DNA of 64,000 nt from Archivesica marissinica (taxonomy: Eukaryota > Mollusca > Bivalvia > Venerida > Vesicomyidae). Location: assembly GCA_014843695.1 (NCBI GenBank), contig CM026387.1, positions 82,951,592-83,015,591 of the forward strand. Reading direction: 5' to 3'. The notes beneath the pieces were generated by a model. It was not told the DNA's origin and searched no databases. It worked only from the letters and a program-made list of their open reading frames with translations. The position numbers were made by a program, and so were the translations under genes. Below, in pieces: positions 11,701 to 24,986 of the stretch (position 1 is its first letter; each line of letters begins with the position of its first letter).

Positions 11701-12714
11701 ATAAACAGAGGTCATAGTACATGTATGTACACCACACATGCACACTAATGGGGGTGGGGTCTGTAATTTGGGTATTGCACCATCGTACACAAATAAAATC
11801 TGGAGGAATTTATAAGAAGTGCAAGTTTATAAACATAGATATATCTTTGATTTGGAAAGGTTCTTGCACATTTAGACACACGCTCGTCCACTCATTACTA
11901 ATGGAATTAATCGCCTCGATGAAGGGTGCAATGTGTTTTTAAGTGCCTGTAGTACACAGCCACCGTGGCACTGTTTGGGCTCGACCTATATCGATTACAA
12001 GGCGAACTACGTATCCAGTACTTAATGTACGCTCGCTCTCTCTCTCTTTACCTTGGGTATTACTCTAAACTGATTAGGTTAAAATAATCTTCCGATTCAC
12101 GTTTACAATACACACATACACGACTTGGCCTATTTAATATATATTGACCTACTTTCGTGAACACGAAACTTCTGGTAAACAAACGCAAATGGACATAGCT
12201 ACATACGGGAGATTTGTTCCGATAAATGAATATAGATTATATATATGAAGACTCCTACATAGTTCTGGACTACACCAAGACGTTGTGCACTAGTACATAG
12301 CTTGACACGTGTGCCATACTGATGATGTCATCATCATCTCTACATGTATTGATTATCTCATTATGTCAAGAATATGTTCGTAATTTAATTGATTCTATTT
12401 ATTTTTAAGGTGAGTAGTGTATTTCCATGAATGTGTACGCACCCAACTTAAGGAGCTGTATAACTACTATCCCCGATTCTGCTTGAGTGTTGGGATTGTT
12501 ACGTAAATAGTATCGTTTTAAGTACTAAAGGAAGACAAATACTCATACTGTTCACGGATTAGTTAGCAAATATTCATACGATTTGAAGCTCATATTATAA
12601 TAAGAACATGTAAAGCACACGCTGAGTATGTCATACATGGGTGATTATAAGGCGGTCATGTTCGCCTAACATGGGGGATATCACCGGGTTGAGTTGCCCT
12701 ACACGCATCATAAC
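11701..12714. other. Intron sequence, nothing recognised
   Basis: No exon, RNA gene or strong repeat seen. A short CT-rich run lies near 12035. Confidence 0.3.
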
Positions 12715-12767
12715 ATCTACAACTGGGCGCGAACTCCGGCCCTCTCATATCGTGCTATCACGACTTG
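12715..12767 (-). repeat. SINE head fragment (family of 37543 and 49405)
   Basis: 'gggcgcgaactccgg' and 'tgctatcacgactt' match the minus-strand SINE head at 49414-49462 and, in reverse complement, 37543-37605. Confidence 0.55.
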
Positions 12768-12939
12768 AACAATATTGATTCAGATTTGGAGTATTTTCCG
12801 TGATACAACCCCCACACATGTATTTGTAATCCGTTATATTTACTATTGGTAACTGGGATAATTGCCTATAACTTCCTATTATATCGTAATGTCTTTGGTA
12901 ACCATGCACATACAATATGCTATACAACTGATTATATAG

Positions 12940-13030
12940 AGCAATAACCCCGGTTATCTCTGCTTGTCAAAAACAAAGAATAATTGCAGTAACCCTGGTG
13001 ATCTCTGTTTGTATAAAATACAAAGAACGA
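12940..13030. repeat. Two diverged tandem copies of a ~45-60-bp sequence
   Basis: 'taaccccggttatctctg' at 12944 and 'taaccctggtgatctctg' at 12990 begin two copies, each followed by a 'acaaagaa' run. Confidence 0.6.
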
Positions 13031-13504
13031 CTGAGTGGTAATAACATTACTGTTCAAAGTAAATTATGTAGTAGAGTAGAGTAGACAGTATGCTAGAGTA
13101 GTTACCCAATTAACATGTGTTCTTATTCGTGTTACCAAAGACAATGCCAACTATTTACTTGAAATAATTTATGACCATGTATGTGTAATGGATAAACATG
13201 TCGTCCCTTGTGGTAATATGGAGAAGCGCAATGAAGAAAGGCAATGCTGGAGACGCAGTGACCACACCACCGTTGTCCCCACTAGGGCCATGAATATGCT
13301 CTATATATGTCAGAAAACGTGAAGAATGATGTGCTATGTTAGCTTGTTGTAGGTGCCATAGATATGTAATGGTATGACTCTCTGTTTATCGTATTTACAA
13401 AATAATCCATCTAATCATGAACTCACTATTTGGAACGTAGACATACAATTGAACAGTTTGGCTATGCCATTTAATATTCATTATGTTGTGACTACTGAGT
13501 ATTA

Positions 13505-14090
13505 TATTACCTGATATATCGTCTGGTATCTGATAGAGCTGGAACGTGTAGCAGGTTACCATATATTTAGTCATGTACTACTGGTACCTGATAGAGCTGG
13601 GACAGGTAACAGGTTCCCCGATATCTAGTCTGGTAATAGTGGTACCTTATGTAGCTTGGACGAGTAGCAGGTTATCGGATATCTAGTCATGTAATACTGG
13701 TACCTGACATAGCTTGGACAAGTAGCAGGTTAACAGATATCTAGTCATGTAATACTGGCACCTGATATAGCTTGGACAAGTAGCAGGTTCACCGATATAT
13801 GGTCGTGTAATACTGGAACCTGATAGAGCTTGGCCGAGTAGCAGGTTACCAGATATCTAGTCATGTAATACTGGTATCTGATAGAGCTGGGACGAGTATA
13901 ATTTCCCCCAATATCTAGTCATGTAATACATGTACCTGATAGAGCGTGGACGAGTAGTAGGTACCCCGATATCTAGTCATGTAATACATGTATCTGATAG
14001 AGCTGGGACGAGTATAATTTCCCCCAATATCTAGTCTTGTAATACGTGTACCTGGTAGAGCTTGGACGAATAGCAGATTCCCCGAATTAT
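13505..14090. repeat. Minisatellite, ~58-bp unit, about ten copies
   Basis: The unit contains 'atatctagtcatgtaatac', 'acctgatagagc' and 'gagtagcaggtt'. Copies vary by 5-20 percent. Intronic. Confidence 0.85.
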
Positions 14091-15579
14091 GTTGTTAGGT
14101 AAACTGCCCGCCTGTTATATAGCCCAAAGATGGTGCTGATGCAGGCGTTGAACCAGAATAAACAAACACACAAGCAACCGACGTTCCCCGTTAGTCTGGT
14201 ATTATGTTTTCTTTCATTACATTCAGCCAAACATACACAATTTATCATCTAACTTCATAATTATTATCACGAAAGGATAAATAAAGAAATAAACACAGTA
14301 TAGGAGTGCTCAACAACAAGTTTCTTTTAATGCATCGAAAATTACTCACACATACACATGCCGACAACACACATAACATAAAATAAATATCACTTTAACT
14401 AGTGAATAGTGTCCGTGTACTTATGACATAATTGTGGAAAAAACACAAACCCGTAACTATTTATAAAGTCCAGTGTCGCCGATCCGAACACGCACACATA
14501 CTAAATTGTGGTTCCATAATCCAAATGATGAGTGGATGAGTGTCTTTAACAATTTGCACTGATTTAAACAGAGGTGAAAACCTCGAAAGTCTGAAACCAC
14601 AATAAATTCATTCGTACTGCTCGCATTCTTTTTACCGACAACAGAAACGTGTGTAATCTGAAACAGATAAACATATTGATAATGTTCACATCAAATATCT
14701 TGTCGATATCAAACATATGTAAATTGTACATATGGTGAATAAATTGTACCTCTGGTAGGTAACTTGCCCATATCAAAGACAAATAAAATAGTATTATAAC
14801 TATGTATTGTATTGCTATTTTTAAACTTGTACAATAGAAACACCAGATATACTAGCTAGTACAAATGTTTTCCCAAGAAACTTAAATTCCAAGCAGACTG
14901 CACAACAAATCGTCTGACGAAAACTAGTATATCTTTGCGTAATATATCTTCTTCATACTCGTGGTTTCTGCTCAGCCTCCAGATTAATGAACTGCCATTA
15001 CTTGGAAAACCTGCTATTATCAACGTATATAATTAACATAGTCATTTAATCCCTTACAACGTAAACGAAGGGCGGGGCAGCAGGGGGTGTTCATGTACTA
15101 AAAACTCTGTTGATGAACGTCGAATGGTCAATATAAACGTGTATTCGCTTTATATATGACCGATTTACACATTGGTTACGCTCGGTGAACAGCAAATAGT
15201 CTACAGCTTCGCTGTTCACAGTGTCCAAAACCCAATAATTAACCATAACGATGATAAATAAATTTCTATGCGCACATATGTTTGTTTATCCGATATGCGA
15301 AACTGGGTCAAGATAGCGCCCTAACCGTGTTTGTGTGTATGACATAACCAAACATCCGTTGGGGCAAATTAGTTTACGATGGGGCCTACTACGCTACTAC
15401 GCTACTAAGCGTCACCCTCGCCGAATAACGCATTTGCGTACGTACACATTAGTATACTATTTGGTTTGTTGACAGAGTATACGAGTATATAGTGTACTTT
15501 CCCCGTGCCGCAATCGATGTTTTATTTTATGACTCGCGAGGCACGCGAAATGTATGCATTTTAAGACGTATATACCCTG
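14091..15579. other. Intron sequence, nothing recognised
   Basis: Mixed base composition with no convincing exon. The part around 15300-15560 is locally richer in CpG than its surroundings. Confidence 0.3.
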
Positions 15580-15700
15580 TCTAATCCGAGTTATTACGTA
15601 TTCTAACACGACCCAGCTAATAACATATATATTTATATATACCTACCTTGAACAATGCTGCGCGCGCACCGTGTTTTGGTTATTCCATTTATACAATGAA
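15580..15700. repeat. Dispersed repeat, inverted relative to 49940-50055
   Basis: 'taacacgacccagctaata', 'acctaccttgaac' and 'gcgcgcaccgtgttttgg' appear at 49940-50045 as reverse complements. Another piece of the same element, 'gggttattctgcgatatacc', lies at 16071-16090. Probably a non-autonomous transposon. Confidence 0.6.
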
Positions 15701-16365
15701 TGAAAATCACGTGATGTTTGTAAATACTACCGTGGGAATTCGCGGAAGTGAGCTATTTTTAGAATCAAATAATCTCTTGTCCGTATTGTGTTTATGTTAA
15801 GTAACGTTTCAGTTACTATTCTGTACAGTTTTATTTGACAAAATAAATAAAATTATCGATCAGTTACAACATGTGTTCATTTATGCACTAGATTGATATT
15901 TTCCATTAAAAATAATAAGATCACCACCCCTTACGCGGGGAGGACATTTCGAAAGCCAAATGCGGAGTATCACTGCGTTTGAAGAAAATACTCCTTTGAT
16001 TCTCATCGTGTTAGAATCGAAATAATTCTGCATTCGTGATATATTTCTACGCATAAGAACCTCAAACTCGGGTTATTCTGCGATATACCACGGTTGATAC
16101 TTATTATTTCTTAAATATTTACTGTACCGGTATCCAATCAAAATACTGAAATCTGCATTGAAGCGTAATAATGCATTATGAATAGTACAAGAACAATGCC
16201 TTGGATCTGCGACTGATGATTGGTTCAGCTGCACATGTTTGGGGGTCGAACACAAATCAATATCGATGAGCCATGTAGGCGCTTTAGTGTTTCTTGTTAG
16301 TAGTAGATAAACATGTTATTAGTGCCAGCTGTGCTTATGTATGTTTATTATTTTATTATTACCAG

Positions 16366-16740
16366 ATACACGGGTAGCGTCTATATGCTCCACCGAGACG
16401 ATTCAGTCGGACGGTATGCCACTCTATCTAATAATCGATGGTTATCAAGCTTATATGAATGAAGATATATCATGCACGTGTTCATTGGAAGTTTATTCGT
16501 GTTCCTCGGATGTTATTGTTTATACCACCGATGCTTATCTGTTTTCCGACAGAACATGTCTTATTGAGCAGTCACTCGTGTTTAAGAATGGAACAGGCTC
16601 AGCATTGAAGAGCATCAATTATAGCAGCTATTATGAAAATGGCATAGTACAGGATACTTTGAATTCGCATTATATTCAAGTTGAACATAGCACTGTAGAT
16701 TGGTGCTTTTGGAACGGACTATTCATCGTAGTGCTAGAAG
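16366..16740 (+). CDS. aGPCR exon: unrecognised six-cysteine ectodomain
   Basis: Acceptor 'attattaccag' at 16365 and donor GTCAGT at 16741 bound 375 bp, phase 1-1, encoding 125 residues with no stop. There are six cysteines (residues 7, 36, 38, 45, 64 and one in DWCFWNG near the C-terminus), two N-glycosylation motifs (NGT, NYS), and alternating hydrophobic strands such as LYLIIDGY and LFIVVLEG. I do not recognise the family. The strand pattern would suit a beta-sandwich like CUB or galactose-binding folds, but their signature residues are not seen. Symmetric phase and position between the SUEL and sushi exons fit a shuffled ligand-binding module of the same receptor. Confidence 0.7.
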
Positions 16741-16850
16741 GTCAGTAATAGTATTTTGTTTTTATTTTATTACGTTTATTTGAATGTAACAAAATATACT
16801 CTACCAGTTCTATTCATTATTCCACATGGGCTACATTATTACAATTTCAT

Positions 16851-17395
16851 TTGACCATTTCCAATTATGCTGATTGGTCACTCAGATGCTAAGTTAAGGT
16901 TTTAACCATTTCCAATTATGCTGATTGGTCACTCAGATGCTAAGTTAAGGTTTTAACCATTTCCAATTATGCTGATTGTTCACTCAGATGCTAAGTTAGT
17001 TTTACCATTTCCAATTATGCTGATTGGTCCTCAGATGCTAAGTTATGTTTATCCATTTCATTATGCTGATTGTTCACTCAGATGCTAAGTTTGTTTTATC
17101 CATTTCATTATGCTGATTGTTCACTCAGATGCTAAGTTATGTTTTATCCATTTCCAATTATGCTGATTGGTTTTACCATTTCCATTATGCTGATTGGTCA
17201 CTCTGACTCAGATGCTAAGTTGTTTTATCCATTTCCAATTATGCTGATTGTTCACTCAGATGCTAAGTTTTTTTCCATTTCCAATTATGCTGATTGGTCA
17301 CTCTGACTCAGATGCTAAGTTAAGGTTTTAACCATTTACAATTATGCTGATTGGTCACTCTGACTCAGATGCTAAGCTAAGGTCAATATCCTGTT
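16851..17395. repeat. Minisatellite, ~50-bp unit
   Basis: About ten copies of a unit with 'ccatttccaattatgctg', 'attggtcactcagatgc' and 'taagtt', with many small indels. Open frames here are artefacts. Confidence 0.9.
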
Positions 17396-17689
17396 CAGAA
17401 AGACGATATTGCACTGTACACGAGTGTACTGTTGTTATCATAAAAGCCACCTTACGGAAATGGATAAAGAATGACCTCTGCATATCTGTATACCTGCCCT
17501 GCTCCCCTGCTAATACTTCCCTGTCCTGCGAAAACACACACCACCCCGTTCCTCCCACCCAAACGCCATACTGTCTGCCCTCATGTCTCTCTCTCTCTCT
17601 TGAACCGCCATTGGAATCTTAAAATTACTTGACACAAATGTTATCATTTCGATTACAGGTTACACTCTCACAGTAGTTATGTACCAGCT
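17396..17689. other. Spacer between two minisatellites
   Basis: Contains a pyrimidine-rich stretch and a short CT run near 17590. No exon recognised. Confidence 0.3.
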
Positions 17690-19345
17690 GTCGATATTTT
17701 GATTGGCTATATTATGCTGGCTATATTCTGCTGGCTATATTCTGCTGGCTATATTATGATGGCTATGTTCTGATGGCTATATTCTGATGGCTATATTCTG
17801 CTGGCTATCTTCTACTGGCATTATTCTGCTGGCGTTATTCTGCTGGCTATATTATACTGGTGTTATTCTGCTGGCGTCATTCTACTGGTGTTATTTTGCT
17901 GGCGTTATTCTGCTCACGTTATTCTGCTGGCTATATTCTACTCTCGTTATTCTACTTTTGTTATTCTGCTGGCGTTATTATGTGGCGTTATTCTGTGGCG
18001 TTATTCTGTGGCGTTATTCTGATGGCGTTATTCTGCTGGCTATGTTCTGCTGGCGTTATTCTGCTGACTATATTCTGCTTGCTATATTCTGATTGCATTA
18101 TTCTGCAGGCGAAATTATACAGGCTATATTCTGCTGGCTATATTCTACTGGCGTTATTCTGCTGGCGTTATTCTACTGGTTATATTCTACTGGCGTTATT
18201 CTGCTGACGTTATTCTGCTGGCTATATTCTGCTGTCGTTATTCTGCTAGCGTTAATCTGCTGGTGTTATTCTGCTGGGGTTATTCTGCTGGCTTTATTAT
18301 GTTGGCTATATACTGCTTGGCTATATACTGCTGGCGTTATACTGCTGTCTATATTCTGCTGACGTTATTCTGCTGGTGTTATTCTACTGGCATTATTCTG
18401 CTCGCGTTATTCTGCTGGCTATATTCTGCTGACCTTATTCTGCTGGCTATATTCTGCTGGCTACATTCTGCTGGCTATATTCTGCTGGCTTTATTGTGCT
18501 GGCTCTATTCTGCTGGCTATATTCTGCTGGCTATACTCTGCTGGCTATATTCTGCTGGCTAAATGTTGAGGACGTTATTCTGCTTGCTATATTTTGCTGG
18601 TCTTATTCTGCTGGCCTTGTTGTGCTGGCTCTATTCTGCTGGCTCTTTTCTGCTGGCGCTATTCTGCTGGCTATTCTGCTTGTTATATTCTGCTGGCCTT
18701 ATTCTACTGGCTATATTTTGCTGACGTTATTCTGATGGCTATTTTCTGCTGGCGTTATTCTTCTGGCGTTATTCTGCTGGCTATATTCTGCTGGCTCTAT
18801 TCGGCTGGCTATAATCTGCTGGCTCTATTCTTCTGGCTCTATTCTGCTGGCTCTATTCTGCCCGCTCTATTCTGCTGGTTTTATTCTGCTGGCTATATTC
18901 TGCTGGCTCTATTCTGCTGGCTACATTCTGCTGGCTATATTCTGCTGGCCTTATTGTGCTGGCTATCTTCTGCTAGCGAGTTTCTGCTTGTTACATTCTG
19001 CTGGCCTTATTCTGCTGGCCTTATTCTGCTGGCCTTATTCTGATGGCCTTATTCTGCTGGCCTTATTCTGCTGGCTCTATTCTGCTGGCTATATTCTGCT
19101 GGCTATATTGTGCTGGCCTTATTCTGCTGGCCTTATTGTGCTGGCCTTATTCTGCTGGCGTTATTCTGCTGGCTATATTCTGCTGACGTTATTGTGCTGG
19201 CTATATTCTGCTGGCTATATTCTGCTGACGTTATTATGCTGGCCTTATTCTGCTGGCCTTATTCTGCTGGCTATATTCTGCTGGCGATATTCTGCTGGCT
19301 ATATTCTGCTGACGTTATTCTGCTGGCTATATTATGCTGGTGTCA
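17690..19345. repeat. Minisatellite, 14-bp unit (attctgctggctat)
   Basis: Over 110 copies of attctgctggctat and variants (ggcgtt, ggcctt, ggctct). Because 14 is not a multiple of 3 and the unit has no stop in most frames, all plus frames look open and give cyclic hydrophobic peptides. These are not genes. Confidence 0.95.
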
Positions 19346-19580
19346 TAGGATTGTGTTTTGAAATGAAATGATAAAATAAAAAGTGGAATGAATGTATTTT
19401 AACTGTGTTGTTTTGTGCAATTTACTATATTTAGATGGAAGGTAAAATAAAGGAATTAAATTAGTAAGTACACCTATACATAAATCCCATATAGCATCCC
19501 CTCCAACCTATATCATGAATACGTCCCGCCCTGCCTTTTATACTGCTATATTACTAATATGTGACCCTTGACAATACAAT

Positions 19581-19914
19581 GCGATGTAGGTAGCAAATGC
19601 AATGGTTCGTTGGATTCGCCATCTACACATTGTGTAGTAGATACTACAATAAAAGAATATCTATGATATATGTCTTGTTTTGCAGGTTAGTAATACAGTT
19701 GTATTGTACATTCTACTCTAAGATAATAATTATGTCCATGTATGGTTATATTTAATAACTAAGTGATGTATTTGTAATTTAGTGATATTTTGTTGTACAT
19801 GTAAGAGAATGCGATGTAGGTAGCAAATGCAATGGTTCGTTGGATTCCCCATCTACACATTGTGTAGTAGATACTACAATAAAAGAATATCTATGATATA
19901 TGTCTTGTTTTGCA
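19581..19914. repeat. Two direct copies of a 104-bp sequence (19581-19684, 19811-19914)
   Basis: The copies differ at about one base and are 126 bp apart. Each contains a small inverted repeat around 'ctacacattgtgtag'. They lie between two blocks of the 14-bp minisatellite. Confidence 0.85.
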
Positions 19915-20014
19915 TTGTCCTGCTGATCCGAAAGGACCCACCTCAACAAATAAATATTTTTGCCACGTAAATCTACCCGAAAAGTAAATATACTCTACCG
20001 ACTGGGCAGGCCAT

Positions 20015-20250
20015 GACACTGGCTATTATTCTGCTGGCTATACTCTGCTGGCTCTATACTGCTGGCTATATTCTGATGGCTCTATTCTGCTGGCCTTATT
20101 CTGCTGGCTATATTCTGCTGGCTCTATTCTGCTAGCTATTCACTGCTGGCTCTATTCTGCTGTCGTTATTCTGCTGGCTCTACTCTGCTGGCTCTATTCT
20201 GCTGTCGTTATTCTGCTGGCGTTATTCTGCTGGCGTTATTCTGCTAGGTA
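20015..20250. repeat. Second block of the 14-bp minisatellite
   Basis: The same attctgctggc unit as at 17690-19345, about 16 copies. Confidence 0.9.
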
Positions 20251-20920
20251 AAAACAAGTACATACGGCTCCGATGCTGTTAGTGTTAGCATGTGATGTGT
20301 ATATTATTATCTGTTCCGACTATATATAGTTTAAAGTCTGATGAATGTTGAGATATATTACTAATAGTTTAAGACTTGCATAAATATATATAGTGTTCTG
20401 TTTTTTCATATGACTATGTAACACCTGTATAATTTCTTTTCTTTGCCATTGCGAATTGCTAAACAGACGATATTGTATATTATGATTTAATCTTTAAATT
20501 TTGAATAATGTCTGTGCTAGTCAAGTGCATTTAAAATCTCACTTTAGTAATACTCGTTTTACAGCTTTAACTTGAGCACGCGACTAGGAATTATAACCTT
20601 AAAAAGAACAGAACAGAATATTTGTTAGCGCTCAAGTAAATATTTATATCAATGTTCCATTGGAATTCTTAAGTTCATTTTTGTTGCAACATTAAAGTGT
20701 CCAATTGTATATTTAACCATTTGCCTGCTGAGTACATTTGCAAATAAAACAGATCCAGATCAATGTACACCGCGTCTTATGTTGTCTGACCTGGTTCTAT
20801 GTTGTTTGCAAACGAGATTATATATGCCGCTAGTGTGCAAATGGTGAATCATACATATATGTAAAGCAAGTCATGACCAATGAGAGGATCCCACAGAAGT
20901 ATGCAACGATACAGAATATA
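20251..20920. other. Intron sequence, nothing recognised
   Basis: AT-rich, no exon or repeat recognised. Confidence 0.35.
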
Positions 20921-20924
20921 ATGA

Positions 20925-22010
20925 CTGACAATGAAGCACAATACTAGACAGAATATACAAACTGACTATGAAGCACAATACTAGACAGAATATACTAACT
21001 GACAATGAAGCACCTTACCAGACAGAATATACCAACTGACAATGAAGCACGTTACCAGACAGAACATACCAACTGACAATGAAGCAGCTAACCAGACAGA
21101 ATATAACAACTGACAATAAAGCAGCTTACCAGACAGAATATATATACCAACTGACAATAAATCAGCTTACAAGACAGAATATAACAACTGACAATGAAGC
21201 ACCTTACCAGACAGAATATACCAACTGTCAACGAAGCAGCTTACCAGACAGAATATACCAACTGTCAATGAAGCACCTTACCCGACAGAATATATCAACT
21301 GACATTGAAGCACCTTACCAGACAGAATATATCAACTGACAATGAAGCACCTTACCCGACAGAATATAACAACTGACAATGAAGTACCTTACCAGACAGA
21401 ATATATCAACTGACAATGAAGCACGTTACCAGACAGAATATACCAACTGCCAATGATGTACGTTACCAGCCAGAATATATCAACTGACAATGAAGCACAC
21501 TACTAAACAGAATACTCCAAGTGATAATGAAGCAGTTTACAAGACAGAATATACCAACCGATAATGAAGCATCGTACCAGACAGATTATACCAACTGACA
21601 ATGAGCATGTTACGAGACAGAACTACCAACTGATAACGAACACCTTACAAGACATAATATACCAACGGACAATGAAGCACGTTACAAGACAGAATATACA
21701 GACAGAATATACCAACTGATAATGAAACACCTTAAATGACAGAATATACCAACTGACAATGAGGCACCTTACCAGACAGAATATACTAACTGATAATGAA
21801 GCACCTTACCAGACAGAATATACCACCTGATAATGAAGCACCTTACAAGACAGAATATACCAACTGACAATGAGCACATTACGAGACAGAATATACCAAC
21901 TGCCAATAAAGCACCTTACCAGACAGAATATACCAACTGACAATCAAGCACCTTACCAGGCAGAGTATACCAACTGATAATGAAGCACCTTACTAGACAG
22001 AATATAATGA
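20925..22010. repeat. Minisatellite, ~37-bp unit
   Basis: About 29 copies of a unit built from 'accagacagaatatacc', 'aactgacaatgaagcac' and 'ctt'. The 86-codon frame at 21079 is an artefact of the repeat. Confidence 0.92.
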
Positions 22011-22159
22011 GAACGTATGATAAAGAACGAAATGGGTGTCGTGATGGAGAGAGAAAGAAAACAGGGTGTATGCTAAGTACAATGACCAGTGAATTGGGGC
22101 TACGCCAAGTATATTAATCATTTATATTTTGGAGGATAGTGCACACTACGGAATACGCT

Positions 22160-22435
22160 CCAATTCATATATGTGTGTGTTTTGCGTTTATTAATCGTCG
22201 CTACTGGTTTCCCATATGAGCGACTCCTCCTGAGGAGTTTAGTCGTATTTAGAGGATAGTGCAATGATACTGACAGAGACCCATAACATTATATAATCTC
22301 TTCTGGTTCTTTTATGTGCTTGAAGTCCCATCTGAAATACTGTTAATTTTAGTATGGTCATACGGTGGGATCGAACCTGCGATCCCTGGATTCGCAGTTC
22401 AGCATGTTAGCCACTGGACCACTGTTTCGTAAATA
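22160..22435 (-). repeat. tRNA-derived SINE, minus strand (family A)
   Basis: From the right: a tRNA-like head with reversed B-box ('gggatcgaacctgcgatcc', 22371) and A-box, a body with 'ctctggttctttta'-like sequence, and a tail ending in 'tttgcgtttattaatcgtcg'. The same layout occurs at 25985-26255, with partial copies at 41202-41262 and 53925-54075. Confidence 0.75.
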
Positions 22436-23589
22436 TAATTAATATAGCATCCACTCGTGATTAAATAAAAGGTTAATTTGCTATCCACCAATAAAGCAGA
22501 GTATATGTAGTGCTTAGATAGCTATGTATAATGCAATTACGTTCAATGGCCGAGTTTCAACAATTGTTCGAGACCACGATGACTACTGCTATGTATATAT
22601 ACATGCATATATCAATATTGCAGGGGTTTTAGAAAGTAGTAGTAGTATTAATTAATTAATTAATTATTTAATTATATGCTTAATTATACACTATCTCTTA
22701 TGTGTGTTTTCGAGACAATTCTATGTTGACTTAATTATCTTGAATATTACAATTATCTAAGTAATTTAGTGCAGCATATGAGTTTCCCCCATTACGTCAA
22801 TAGCCATTGCGTATTGATTGGTTGAAACTGGGTTGCCCATTGTGTTTTATTGTACGCGCAATATACACTATTTTAAACAATAGGAAATCAATATTTATTT
22901 TCATCGATCTTAAAATGTTCGTGATAAGTTAAACACAAACCAGAATTTCGTAAATCTTATATCTTTAATTTCAATGTAACTTGTTTTACATTTAATAAAA
23001 TATTCACACATCGACCGAAGTATGCAATATATGCGCGACCTAACTAATTATGGTTTTATACATGCGATACCACGTGTACTACTGCAAGGGAAGAAAAGTA
23101 TCCATATCGAATGCAACAATACAAACACATTGGATTCGAGTATAATAGTTATATAATAGTTAATTTTTAAGAGTTTCCTCAAATCATGATACAGTCGTTT
23201 TCGTTATCCCGGAAGTATTTACAATACTGCACGCGATCGGTATTTTCTGACGTCACCAACCAGGAAGCGAGACTGGCAACTGTCATGTTATATCTTTAGC
23301 AACAAAATACTCCGTATAATCCTTGAATGCGTAAGTAATTGGTTATGTTCCTTATATTGCATCACCATTTGTCAATAGGATGTGTTGCAAACTATTATTG
23401 TTTTGCGAAGTCTGATTTGTTTACCTACCTGTCATTTAATGTGAAGGTCAAAATAAACTGAGTTACAATTTTAGTTATTGTAAAGGTAGATAGTTTTAGA
23501 GACTTCTCTTATATTGTATTGACGTCCATACAGTTGTTTGCTGTCATAGTCAACGTGTCATGTCCTGTACTTAAAGGATTTGTTTTTCT
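22436..23589. other. No gene seen
   Basis: AT-rich, with an attaatta run near 22645. The section 23500-23590 may be the 5' part of the following transposase element. Confidence 0.35.
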
Positions 23590-24986
23590 TTTTTCTTTAG
23601 GTTTATGGCAGTCCACCACCTACACAGAAAAAGTGCAGGCAATATTCGCCAACAGCCCTAACCAATGCCTACCAGAGTGTCTTGGAAAAGGAGCTCTATG
23701 CTAGGAAGGCATCAAAAGTGTATGATATTCCCATGCAGATACTTCGAGATCGTGTGTTGGGAAATGTGGCAGTAGACACAAGGTGATTAATATTTGTTTG
23801 TAATTGTATTGTTTTACACTTGATATTACTACATAAACATATAGTCTAGCTGTATCACTGTTTCTTATACCCTCAAGCTAACAACAAGTTAAATTATACA
23901 TTAGGTCAGGTCCTGGTCCTGTCCTGAGTGAGCAAGATGAGGCTAGGCTGGTTGCATTCGTAAAGGAAATGGCGACGGTTGGCTATCCCTATAACATGAC
24001 GGAGGTAATACATGTGGCTTCAGAGTTTGCTGCCTGCTTGGGTAAGCGGATTCGTGAAACACCATTACGGTATACATGGTGTTATGCCTTTTTATGTATG
24101 TGACCAGAGTTGAAAGTGCAGCGACCTCAAACCATATCAGAACTACGACAAAAGCAACGTCAAGAGAAAGTGTCAGTAAATATTTCAGTGAACTTGGCAA
24201 CATCATGGAGAAATACAATTTAAAGCACAGAGTTGAATCCATATATAATGTCGATGAGAACAACAACACTTTAAGCTCACCCATGTTGTTGGTATCCGAG
24301 ATGGCACCACATCTGTCATTACATCTGAGAGGTCGACTACAACGACTATACTTGGTTATGGTAATGCAATGGGGCAACAGATACCACCATACTTCGTGTC
24401 TGCAGGTATCTATTTTATAGGCAGACACTAATTCCATTATTAATTGTCTTTTTATATAATTATATACCTGTCTGTGCTGTTGTATTTTTGTTAAGTTTAA
24501 ATTAAAAATTAAAATCATAAATTCATGAATGTTTAAGTTACATTGTACCTGTGATGCACCTGCCAGGTGCCATTCTATTAAAATATGTACTTGTTGATGT
24601 ACTTCAGGGGCCAGGATGGGCAACTCAATTTCTGTCAATGTACAGTGCCAGTATGGTCTGCACCTGTAAAGATGAGCAGTCGAAAGGTTCAAACCCCTCT
24701 ACTTCTGGTTTGCTAAGGCTGGTGGACCAATTGATTTAACAACTCCTCCACAGTCTGAAGATGATGATAATGAATTTGTTAGTGATGATGATGTTAAATG
24801 TTTTGTTTGCAACATGTCATAGTCAGAGGAGTTTCAACTATGTTACTCTCTTGTTTTTTGTTAAATGGACACAGTGTGATGCATGCGACCATTGGACCCA
24901 CCTCATGTACTGTTGCCCAAAGGTCAGGTTTGCAAGGTATATTGGGTGAGGAATTCAGGTGTCCACATTGTGAACATGCTTGTTAA
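23590..24986 (+). pseudogene. pogo/Tigger-like transposase with C-terminal zinc-binding module, broken
   Basis: Plus-strand blocks in changing frames follow pogo-superfamily order. 23645-23782: Psq-type HTH with 'YSPTALTNAYQSVLEKEL' and IPMQILRDR. 23900-24055: a CENP-B-type HTH region with EQDEARLVAFVKEM. 24195-24420: start of the DDE domain with IYNVDE (24246-24260 holds the first catalytic Asp context), then a frameshift. 24800-24986: a PHD-like cysteine module with QCDACDHWTH, ending FRCPHC. The last two catalytic acids are not seen and several frames are lost, so it is inactive. A 249-codon minus-strand open frame (24692-23943) overlies this block and is its shadow. Confidence 0.75.

Noticed and set aside
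17787..19371. Series of overlapping plus-strand frames with hydrophobic 'LLALFCWLYSAGYI' cycles that look like membrane proteins
   Set aside because: Produced by a 14-bp minisatellite read in three frames. All frames are equally open, so there is no coding selection.
23943..24692. 249-codon minus-strand open frame
   Set aside because: It is antisense to the pogo transposase remnant, whose plus-strand blocks match known domains. The minus product has no recognisable feature.
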